Source: Victivallaceae bacterium
GTDB lineage: Bacteria; Verrucomicrobiota; Lentisphaeria; Victivallales; Victivallaceae
Direction of reading: 5' to 3'
Assembly (NCBI GenBank): GCA_021647315.1
Contig: JAKIUY010000010.1
Location: 1-64,000 of the forward strand
DNA length: 64,000 nucleotides
Below, in pieces: positions 1-7,092 of this stretch (its first letter is position 1; each line of letters opens with the position of its first letter). The notes under the pieces are model-generated. The model saw only the letters and a program-made list of their open reading frames with translations, was not told the DNA's origin and did no database searches. The position numbers and the translations under genes are program-made.

Positions 1-796
1 TATCTTGACGGGGTGCTTTATGCTGACAGCGGCGCGGTTTTACCCACTGGATTTAATGTTGACAGTATCAATAATGAGCCATTTTCAATTGGTGCGGCGG
101 TTTACTGGGGGCAGGGATTTTTCTTCAGAGGTAATATTGATCAGGTTGCGGTTTATAGTCGTGCTTTGACACAGGGTGAAATCAGCAGTGTAATGGATTT
201 TGGAGTTGACAATAGTGAGACTGCGTTGGTGGCTGCCTACTCTTTTGATAATGGTGATGCTGCCGATGACTCCGGCAATAATAATGTCGGGACTTTATCC
301 GGTGATACGGTTACTTCGCCGGGCGTGCAGTTGAAAACTAGAGGTTTGGTTTTTGATGGTAGTGGTGATTATATCACCTGTGCCAATGAAGCAAATTTTG
401 ATTTCGGCACCGGTGATTTTACAATGTCAGCATGGATTAAAGTGGCAGCGGACAATGTCGCTGGAGATCGTACTGTTATTGGAAAAAATATCGGCCATCA
501 GGCCGGCGGGCAGTATACCGGATACCGTCTGGCGTTTACCTGGGGCGATATATTAAAGTTTGAGGTTAATGACGGCAGTTCAACCTATACAGTAAGCGGG
601 ACTGGAGTACTTAATAAAGATCAGTGGTATTATGTTACAGCGCAACGCAGTGCCACGGTCTTGCGTATTTATCTTGACGGGGTGCTTTATGCTGACAGCG
701 GCGCGGTTTTACCCACTGGATTTAATGTTGACAGTATCAATAATGAGCCATTTTCAATTGGTGCGGCGGTTTACTGGGGGCAGGGATTTTTCTTCA
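1..796 (+). repeat. Near-identical LamG coding repeats, offset 669 bp
   Basis: Bases 1-127 recur identically at 670-796, offset 669 bp (223 codons). Divergence begins immediately afterwards (ttcttcaga versus ttcttcaat). The match probably extends left beyond the window. It is a recent in-frame duplication or gene-conversion tract of one LamG unit. Confidence 0.95.
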
Positions 797-2736
797 ATGG
801 TAATATTGATGCGGTGTCAGTTTACAACAAAGCTTTGAGCCGGAGCGATATTTATGCCGGAATGAATTTCGGTGCGGACATTGCTGATGCTGCGCTGGTT
901 GCCTTTTATTCTTTTGATAATGGCGATGCGGTGGATGATTCCGGCAATAACAATGATGGTACGATAACTAACGCTCTTGTAGTTGAAGGCATACGTTGGG
1001 GCGGGCATGATGAACTTGATATTATGTGTGAGAAACTTGGTATAACTACCATAAAAACGCTTCCGGCAAGTGGCACGCTGAATTTGACTGCAGCCGATTC
1101 AGTGACTGTTGCTGATCTATCTGGCGTGGTTCTGGATGACAGTGATTTAACTATAGGCAGTCATGCTGCTTATGCTACTGCGATGAGTGATGGGCTCGCT
1201 GCCGGTACCGGTCCCTATGTGGCAAGCGGTATTCAGCCATTTCGTTTGAAATATTTCTTTAATGAATTTAATATTGGCGGCTGGTACAATTTTGAGATGT
1301 TTGAATATGTTTCTGCGCATGGCTTTAACAGTATTGTCACTTATAACAGCAGTGCTGCTGACTGGAGTCATCTGCCTGCGGGAACAGTTTTTGCCGGTTG
1401 GTTGGGTTTTGACTATAATGCCTGGATGAGCAGTAATGGTTATACCGCAGGTCGCTGGGATCAGTTGGCAAGTCGTTCGAGTTTGGAAGCATCGTTTTTA
1501 ACCGAGAACAGATTCCCTTTTGAGGCAGACCATGAAATATATATGATTGATCTGGAATCGCCCGCTATTCCGTTTGATCCGGTTAAATTAAGGATCCAGA
1601 GTTGGTATCCGGCGTCCGGAACCCCGGCAGAGCAGGCGCAGTTCGAGGCGGATTATTACAACGGATTTGCTGATGCCGAATTGGCGACAATAGATACCGC
1701 GCACACACAGGGATGGACCGATGTCGGTATCTACGGCTGGCAACCATGGGCACGGAGCTGGTATTTAAGCAATGTCGACGAAACACTGATGCAGCAACGC
1801 TGGGACCTGTATGGGAAAGCTATTGCTAGTGAGGTTGATCTGCTTTATCCTTCTGTTTATGCTTTTTACTGGAGCAATCAGAATGCCGCATACATGTTGG
1901 CTAATATTGATAAGAATATAGAATATGCTAATCAATTACCGGCAGCTGACAGTAAAAAAACCAGACCTTATTTCTGGAATCTGTTGCACGGCGGCGGCGG
2001 CGGCTGGCGGTGGTACCGTGGACAGCCACTTAGAGGTGAGGATATTCGTGCCGCGTCACTGATGAATTTCTTTACCGGAGCTGACGGATTGGTGATGTGG
2101 AGTTGGACCGGAACTGATAATCATAATATCGCGCCAGCACCGGTTGCAGGTGGAACAGTTATTGCTGCTGATACTTTTCCCGCGTCTTTGGAGGGGGGTG
2201 GAGCTGCGACTGTTGCCCGGTATGACGCACTGTATGTACTTGAAGTGACGGCTACTGATCTCGTTCGCTTTCAAATTATAAACAAGGCAGTGAACTGTCC
2301 ATGGGATCTGGATGCGGTCTGGCATTTTGATACGGCAACAAACACATACGTCCTTGACAGTGCCGATGATGGCGATTATCAATACCCTGTTTATACGATG
2401 GACCGCACAACCCTGCAATCATATTTACGGGAGCCGCTTGCGCCTGTAGCTGCTCAGATTGAGGGAGTGGCACTGGTTAAATTGCTGGAATATACCTTAG
2501 CGTATGGCAAACCCTGCATTGATGTTTCAGCTGTTGATCAGTGGTCACAGACGCTGCCGATCATCCGCAGGGTGAAATTTGGACCCTATCATGTTATAGC
2601 GACCTACGATCCGAACTGGAACAGTTCCGGTTATTCGCCGGCGACAATAACATTAAATGATTTTGCCGGTATTGCCGGTTTGACGGTTAATGTTATAGCT
2701 GATAGTCAAACGAGAATCTTTGTAGTGCAGGAATAG
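1..2736 (+). CDS. LamG-repeat protein with C-terminal TIM-barrel-like domain (5' end outside window)
   Basis: The frame is open from base 1, so this is the C-terminal 911 codons of a longer gene. The first ~70 residues are the tail of one LamG/concanavalin-A-like unit. Residues ~70-292 are a complete second unit, and a third is cut after ~25 residues (AFYSFDNGDAVDDSGNNNDG). From ~residue 340 to the end the protein aligns by eye with nearly all of the 609-aa product at 5104-6933. Shared landmarks are IQPFRLKYFFNEF, MIDLESP, VGIYGWQPWARSW, LLHGGGGGWRW and GADGLVMWSW. LamG units normally bind glycans, and the shared domain looks like a secreted TIM-barrel hydrolase; the acidic DLE motif is a plausible catalytic site (inference). 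A strong hairpin terminator follows. The substrate is unknown. Confidence 0.8.
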   Translation, partial: YLDGVLYADSGAVLPTGFNVDSINNEPFSIGAAVYWGQGFFFRGNIDQVAVYSRALTQGEISSVMDFGVDNSETALVAAYSFDNGDAADDSGNNNVGTLSGDTVTSPGVQLKTRGLVFDGSGDYITCANEANFDFGTGDFTMSAWIKVAADNVAGDRTVIGKNIGHQAGGQYTGYRLAFTWGDILKFEVNDGSSTYTVSGTGVLNKDQWYYVTAQRSATVLRIYLDGVLYADSGAVLPTGFNVDSINNEPFSIGAAVYWGQGFFFNGNIDAVSVYNKALSRSDIYAGMNFGADIADAALVAFYSFDNGDAVDDSGNNNDGTITNALVVEGIRWGGHDELDIMCEKLGITTIKTLPASGTLNLTAADSVTVADLSGVVLDDSDLTIGSHAAYATAMSDGLAAGTGPYVASGIQPFRLKYFFNEFNIGGWYNFEMFEYVSAHGFNSIVTYNSSAADWSHLPAGTVFAGWLGFDYNAWMSSNGYTAGRWDQLASRSSLEASFLTENRFPFEADHEIYMIDLESPAIPFDPVKLRIQSWYPASGTPAEQAQFEADYYNGFADAELATIDTAHTQGWTDVGIYGWQPWARSWYLSNVDETLMQQRWDLYGKAIASEVDLLYPSVYAFYWSNQNAAYMLANIDKNIEYANQLPAADSKKTRPYFWNLLHGGGGGWRWYRGQPLRGEDIRAASLMNFFTGADGLVMWSWTGTDNHNIAPAPVAGGTVIAADTFPASLEGGGAATVARYDALYVLEVTATDLVRFQIINKAVNCPWDLDAVWHFDTATNTYVLDSADDGDYQYPVYTMDRTTLQSYLREPLAPVAAQIEGVALVKLLEYTLAYGKPCIDVSAVDQWSQTLPIIRRVKFGPYHVIATYDPNWNSSGYSPATITLNDFAGIAGLTVNVIADSQTRIFVVQE

Positions 2737-2776
2737 TAAAAGTATTGTTACGACTCTGGTTTTCAGTTTTGTTGCT

Positions 2777-2820
2777 AAAAAAAGAATAAAACAGTATTTT
2801 TTTGCTGTTTATTCTTTTTG
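2777..2820 (+). terminator. Intrinsic terminator after the LamG gene
   Basis: An A-rich arm at about 2777-2794 (AAAAAGAATAAAACAG) pairs with CTGTTTATTCTTTTT at 2805-2819 with one bulged A, ending in a T tract. It lies ~40 bp past the stop and just before the next promoter. Confidence 0.75.
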
Positions 2821-2824
2821 TTAC

Positions 2825-2867
2825 TTGCTTTTTGGCTGAATCTTGGTATAATTGTTATTACAACAAT
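2825..2867 (+). promoter_or_regulatory. Extended -10 promoter with operator-like palindrome for the LacI-type gene
   Basis: TTGCTT (2825-2830), a 16-bp spacer and TATAAT (2847-2852) preceded by TGG form an extended -10 promoter. Overlapping the -10 end is a perfect inverted repeat, ATTGTT-attac-AACAAT (2851-2867), right at the expected transcription start. A LacI-family protein binding there would repress its own gene; this autoregulation is inferred. Confidence 0.55.
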
Positions 2868-2886
2868 GAAACAACATGGAACAAAT

Positions 2887-3876
2887 ATGCAAAGTGTTAT
2901 AAATATTCGAGAAGTAGCAACGATGGCCGGGGTTTCTCCGGCAACGGTCAGTCGGGTGATGAACGGTAAAAATCGTTTACGTACCGCCGCCGCCCAGCGT
3001 GTCAAAGAGATTATTGATCAGACTGGTTATGTAAGAAAAAAACAGCAGGCAGTTGCCGGAACGATATTATGTTTTTATGAACAGGGAGAAATATTGACTC
3101 AACACGCTGGAGCATTACTTCATCTGCTTGATGAACGCTGTCATCTGGCTAAGCTTCGGCTGGTTAATATCAGAAGTTCCAAGCATGCGCCAATTGAGAC
3201 TTTGATTGCCGAAAACAAGGTGGTCGGAGTCATTTATCTTAGTGGGCATAAATATAAAAGTGACATTTTGTTGCCGGCTGTAGAACTGAACAGTTATGAA
3301 GCCTATCAAACCTATTCTTCAGTTGATTGTGATGACTTTTCCGGCGTGGTCGATTCATTGCGTTATCTCCGGGAACAGGGGCATTCACGCATTGCCTATT
3401 TCTGTGACCGTGAGATCAACCGGGCTGAAAATATTCTGCCAAGAGTTGCAGCTTTACCGGCCGCTTATCATGCTGCCGGAGTTGACTACGATGGCACTTT
3501 AATCTGTCAGGAAGACTTTGCCCAAAATCAACACCATGAAGTCATAGCTGCAGCTCTTGACCGTTGGCTTGCGTTGCCTGAACAACCAACTGCAATTGTC
3601 ATGACCGGTGATGCGTATGCCGCATCATTTTACGGGCTTTTGGCTGAACGCGGGCTGAAAATTCCTGAAGACATCAGTATTATCGGTTTTGATGATGACG
3701 ATCAGTCTAAAATGGTTTATCCGCAACTGACTACTGTTAGCAAACCACTGGAAAAAATGGCGGATATGGCGATGAATATTCTGGTTAATGCCATTAGCGG
3801 CAACGATAATGGGCTGATGAAAGTATTAATAAAACCACAGTTGATTATCCGTGATTCGGTAAGAAAAATAGACTGA
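2887..3876 (+). CDS. LacI/GalR-family transcriptional regulator
   Basis: A DNA-binding regulator that probably senses a sugar and controls the surrounding glycan genes. The N-terminal helix-turn-helix reads IREVATMAGVSPATVSRVMN, followed by the hinge region. The remainder is a periplasmic-binding-protein-like sensor with the usual family ending (EDISIIGFDDDDQSKMVYPQ, LTTVSKPL). The start at 2887 gives 329 residues, normal for the family. The open frame reaches back to a TTG at 2818, but that lies upstream of the promoter -10 and cannot be translated from it. ATG 2866 is a second option. GGA 7 nt upstream of 2887 is a weak ribosome site. The neighbours on both sides are secreted glycosidase-like genes. 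Confidence 0.9.
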   Translation: MQSVINIREVATMAGVSPATVSRVMNGKNRLRTAAAQRVKEIIDQTGYVRKKQQAVAGTILCFYEQGEILTQHAGALLHLLDERCHLAKLRLVNIRSSKHAPIETLIAENKVVGVIYLSGHKYKSDILLPAVELNSYEAYQTYSSVDCDDFSGVVDSLRYLREQGHSRIAYFCDREINRAENILPRVAALPAAYHAAGVDYDGTLICQEDFAQNQHHEVIAAALDRWLALPEQPTAIVMTGDAYAASFYGLLAERGLKIPEDISIIGFDDDDQSKMVYPQLTTVSKPLEKMADMAMNILVNAISGNDNGLMKVLIKPQLIIRDSVRKID

Positions 3877-4012
3877 AGTTAAACTGATTAATCAATTAAC
3901 AGGAGGTAAAATACTGAAAATAGGCAATGGAGCAATATGGGAAAGGTGATCTGTTTCAGTTGTAGAGCAAGGTCATGTAAAAGTGCATTCGCACGAGTTT
4001 GTAACCTAAAAC

Positions 4013-4118
4013 AGGAGAAGTGAACATGAATTATCAATCAACGTTAAAATCTAAAATAGGAGAAATGAACATGTGTTATAATCAATCAACGTCAAAATCT
4101 AAAATGGAGAATAGGCAA
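4013..4118 (+). repeat. Duplicated ribosome-site/leader repeat before the pseudopilin
   Basis: AGGAGAAgTGAACATG at 4013-4028 recurs at 4058-4073 (offset 45 bp), each followed by a similar stretch (ATCAATCAACGT-AAAATCTAAAAT). A degenerate third start region (GGAGAATAGGCAAATG) follows. The result is three in-frame ribosome-site/start-codon sets (ATG 4026, ATG 4065/4071, ATG 4119) in front of one gene. It looks like a small tandem duplication of the translation initiation region. Confidence 0.7.
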
Positions 4119-4847
4119 ATGAAAAAACAACCTGCAATCAAAATTTATCGATCAATAATCAGGTATTTTACCCTCATCGAGCTCCTCGTGGTGATAGCAA
4201 TTATCGCCATCCTCGCCAGTATGTTATTACCGGCGTTGAACAAGGCTCGTGACAAGGCAAAAGATATAGCCTGTCGTTCAAATTTGAAGCAACTTGGGCT
4301 CTCTTCCGCGATGTATAATGGGGATTATAATGACTGGATTATTCCAGGTAATAATTCTCGTTCAGGTGTTACTGGCAACTGGGCTTCTAACCTAGCAGAT
4401 ATTTATAAATTGAAAAAAATCTGGAATGTGACTGAAGGACTGTTTGTCTGTCCTAAAGAAGAGCGTCCATTTGGTTCTTATGCTGACAATAAGTTCACTT
4501 ATACTCATTATGCTATCAATGCACGTGTTTCAGGACATCCAGGGTATAGTGATAGTTTTTCATACGGTATAAACCGTAATGAATGGCATAAAACTTCCGG
4601 CATGGGAAAACCGGCAATTGCCAAGTTGCTACTTGACAGCAATCGAACTAATACTTATATCCTAACAGATCCCAATGCCGGTAGTGTCGCGTATCGCCAT
4701 GGTGAAGGTAATAATTATGGTACTGCAAATATGCTTTTGATGGATGGACATGTCGGTGCCGAAAGGCGCGTTGCGATGCATGCTGTCTATATAAGAATGC
4801 CTGAAGGTGTTAAAATTGGTACCGGCTGGCGTTTACCAGCACCCTGA
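4119..4847 (+). CDS. Type II secretion-like pseudopilin (prepilin N-terminal methylation domain)
   Basis: The product carries the class III prepilin leader: a short basic stretch, then [20 protein letters not shown], where the peptidase cleaves before F and Glu+5 lies in the hydrophobic helix. Downstream is the extended C-terminal domain common in PVC bacteria, ending in the tail motif H-(X14)-DG-HV (MLLMDGHVG), a longer-spaced version of the H-X9-DG motif. The start at 4119 follows GGAGA by 8 nt and gives 242 aa; the frame stays open to GTG 4020 through a duplicated leader. Such proteins are numerous in Lentisphaerota genomes, often beside sulfatases and glycosidases; their exact role is not established. 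Tandem terminators follow. Confidence 0.9.
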   Translation: MKKQPAIKIYRSIIRYFTLIELLVVIAIIAILASMLLPALNKARDKAKDIACRSNLKQLGLSSAMYNGDYNDWIIPGNNSRSGVTGNWASNLADIYKLKKIWNVTEGLFVCPKEERPFGSYADNKFTYTHYAINARVSGHPGYSDSFSYGINRNEWHKTSGMGKPAIAKLLLDSNRTNTYILTDPNAGSVAYRHGEGNNYGTANMLLMDGHVGAERRVAMHAVYIRMPEGVKIGTGWRLPAP

Positions 4848-4877
4848 TTTTAGGTTGTTAATTTTGTAAAATAAAAG

Positions 4878-4900
4878 ACTACCCGAATGGGTAGTTTTTT
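4878..4900 (+). terminator. Intrinsic terminator
   Basis: Perfect 7-bp stem ACTACCC-gaat-GGGTAGT followed directly by six T, 30 bp after the pseudopilin stop. Confidence 0.9.
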
Positions 4901-4908
4901 ATCCAATA

Positions 4909-4940
4909 TGACGGTTGATTTTGCACCGTCATTTTTTTTT
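4909..4940 (+). terminator. Second, tandem intrinsic terminator
   Basis: TGACGGT (4909-4915) pairs with ACCGTCA (4925-4931) around a 9-nt loop, followed by nine T. With the preceding hairpin it isolates the pseudopilin unit from 5104. Confidence 0.85.
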
Positions 4941-4960
4941 CTAACAGGAAATTATATTTC

Positions 4961-5078
4961 CTAGCGGCATCTTGTGCTGTCCCAGCGCAACGTCCTAATC
5001 CCCGTGGGGATTATTGCCTATGCGCTCGGAGATCGAGGCTACTATTTTTAGTTCCGGCGCAGCCGGTTTTGTTCACAA
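4961..5078. repeat. Intergenic palindromic repeat, family D copy 1
   Basis: A REP-like block shared with 32875-32987 and 47260-47367. Common parts are a CTAG head, cCGGCGCAA/cAGCGCAA, an inner hairpin of the type AATCCCC-GTGGGGATT, ATTGCCyATGCGC, and a distal TTCCGrC...GyCGGyTTTGTTCACA stem. This copy is the most diverged at its left end. Function unknown. Confidence 0.7.
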
Positions 5079-5103
5079 ACTTTATAATTAAAGGAAATTT
5101 ATT

Positions 5104-6933
5104 ATGTCAAAAGAGAAAAAATGTTATCTTGCCATCTTGCATGGTGTTTTGTTATTGTGCCTTACCGGCACAGTTTGCTATAGTGAATCTGTTGAGAGTC
5201 AAAGTGCTGCGGAAATCGCAAAGTTGAGTTCATTGGTCAAAAATTTCAAGGTAATTGATTTACCTGCCAAAGCGGGTAATGTAAAATTGCAAACTAGTGC
5301 TGCATTGACCGTTGAGCAACTGCGCGGTATTAAGCTTGATAGTAATCCACCAAAATTCACCGGCAGTGTGCCACGCTATAAAAAAAATATGACAGATGCT
5401 TTTCCTGCTGGCAAAGCACCATATATCGCTCAGGGGATTGCGCCATTTCGGTTTAAATACTTTAACAATGAATTCAGCTACGGTGGATGGCGTAATTTTA
5501 AAATGACCGATTATGCGGCTCGGCATGGATTTAATATCATTTTTCCCTATGTGAGAACCGACAAAGAGGTCGCGCATTTGCCGCGTGGTACAGAATTACT
5601 AAAGTGGGGTAATGTTAGCTGGCAGCACTGGGCTAAAAAACATTATTCAGGCACAAAAGATTACCTGAAACGTTTTGATCTGGCAACTGAACGTGATATG
5701 AAGCAGATGGCGAAAACGGCTCCGTTGCTACATCCGAAAAGAATATCACCTGCCTATAAAAGTAAAGATATTATGATGTTGGATATGGAACACCCGGTTG
5801 TGGCTCCAAAAAACTTAAGTAAACAGCCATGGTTTCCAAAGTCTAAGGCAAAGCAGCAAAAATTTATAAAGAAATATTATGACGGTTATGCCCAAACCTA
5901 TATTGCACCGACAAAAGAGGCAAAAAAGCTGGGCTGGAAGCAGGTTGGAATCTACGGTTGGCAGCCGTTTGGACGCACCTGGGGCGGACTGGAAAAAGCC
6001 ACCTATCAAGCTGGACATGATCAGGCCTGGGAACTGTTCGGCAAACAGATTTATCAACAAGTTGACCTGGTTTATAACTCTGTCTATTCATTTTACTGGA
6101 GCCCGCGGAATGTGGCATATACTTTGGCAAATATTGATCTGAATCGGCAGATTGTCAATGATCAATCAACGGTTAAACCGGTGCGGCCCTATTATTGGCC
6201 GTTACTGCATGGCGGCGGTGGCGGAGATCGGTGGTGGAAGAATCAACCGATGGCGAATGCTGATATGCGGGCCATGATTACTATGGCATTTTTCAGTGGC
6301 GTTGACGGTATTGTCTGTTGGTCATGGTCTGGCGTCGGCAGTCATCACGAAAAACCGATTTTAAACAGTAAAAGAAAATTCGCGAAGAATAGTTATTGTA
6401 TGGTTAAAGATGATTTTACGGTAAAAGCCGCTGATAGTGGAGCTGAAATTATATTAAAACGTTATGATGTAATTAAATTGCTTGCCTTTAATCAGGCGAC
6501 TGGTGAGGTTACGTTCAAAAAAGTGTGGGGGGCTAATTATAACCAGTCACGGAATCAGGTAAGCAACCGACAACAGAATGGACCGACCGGTGTCGCTAAT
6601 GATAAAGTTCTGAATAGTCATTTGCGTCTGAAATCAGAGCCTGTTGCCGCTATGATCGAAGGCATGGCATTGATTAAACCGTTGGAATTTACTTTGCGTT
6701 ATGGCAAGGTGATGATTGATGTACCGGCTAAACAACAGTTTAAGCAGGTATTACCGATTGTCAGACGCGTTAAACTGGGTAAGACAAGTGTAATTGTCAC
6801 TTATGATCCTACGGTGGTTTACGGTGGCAAAGCCCGAAATATTGTTCTGAAAGATTTTGATGGCGTCAAAGGGCGCACTTTGACGCTGCCCGCTGACCGG
6901 CAGACCAGAATATTTGTGCTACGGGATAAGTAG
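5104..6933 (+). CDS. Secreted TIM-barrel-like protein, paralogue of the LamG protein's C-terminal domain
   Basis: The signal peptide is a basic start (MSKEKKCYL) plus a hydrophobic core ending near VCYSES. The rest matches the last ~570 residues of the product at 1-2736: GIAPFRFKYFNNEFSYGGW, MMLDMEHP, VGIYGWQPFGRTW, LLHGGGGGDRWW, GVDGIVCWSWSG, and the C-terminal LPIVRRVKLGKTSVIVTYDP. It has no LamG units, so it may be the stand-alone catalytic form. The conserved acidic D-[LM]-E and the aromatic-rich barrel loops suggest a glycan hydrolase, but I cannot name a family. AAAGGAAA lies ~8 nt before ATG 5104. The stop codon TAG is also the first three bases of a repeat element. Confidence 0.8.
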   Translation: MSKEKKCYLAILHGVLLLCLTGTVCYSESVESQSAAEIAKLSSLVKNFKVIDLPAKAGNVKLQTSAALTVEQLRGIKLDSNPPKFTGSVPRYKKNMTDAFPAGKAPYIAQGIAPFRFKYFNNEFSYGGWRNFKMTDYAARHGFNIIFPYVRTDKEVAHLPRGTELLKWGNVSWQHWAKKHYSGTKDYLKRFDLATERDMKQMAKTAPLLHPKRISPAYKSKDIMMLDMEHPVVAPKNLSKQPWFPKSKAKQQKFIKKYYDGYAQTYIAPTKEAKKLGWKQVGIYGWQPFGRTWGGLEKATYQAGHDQAWELFGKQIYQQVDLVYNSVYSFYWSPRNVAYTLANIDLNRQIVNDQSTVKPVRPYYWPLLHGGGGGDRWWKNQPMANADMRAMITMAFFSGVDGIVCWSWSGVGSHHEKPILNSKRKFAKNSYCMVKDDFTVKAADSGAEIILKRYDVIKLLAFNQATGEVTFKKVWGANYNQSRNQVSNRQQNGPTGVANDKVLNSHLRLKSEPVAAMIEGMALIKPLEFTLRYGKVMIDVPAKQQFKQVLPIVRRVKLGKTSVIVTYDPTVVYGGKARNIVLKDFDGVKGRTLTLPADRQTRIFVLRDK

Positions 6934-7066
6934 TACCTGAACGAAAACCATATAATATCACGTTGGAGTACAGACTTTAGTCTGCTTTTTGAGATTACTT
7001 TTTGCAGGCTCAAGCCTGTACTCCACCAAAAAACAGCATTTACACGGTGTTTTCGTTCAGACACTA
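6931..7066. mobile_element. MITE-like inverted-repeat element, family A copy 1
   Basis: The ends TAGTaCCTGAACGAAAACC (6931-6949) and GTTTTCGTTCAGaCACTA (7049-7066) are inverted repeats, matching 28174-28342. Nested inside is a second imperfect palindrome with arms TGGAGTACAG and CTGTACTCCA and inner stems AGACTttAGTCT and GGCTcaAGCC. The left end supplies the TAG stop codon of the upstream gene. No coding capacity; likely non-autonomous. Confidence 0.75.
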
Positions 7067-7092
7067 AATAAATGTAAATAGGAAAAAATATT

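Noticed and set aside
2056-2418. 120-codon frame opposite the LamG/TIM protein
   Set aside because: Antisense shadow of a clearly conserved coding region; no ribosome site and unnatural composition.
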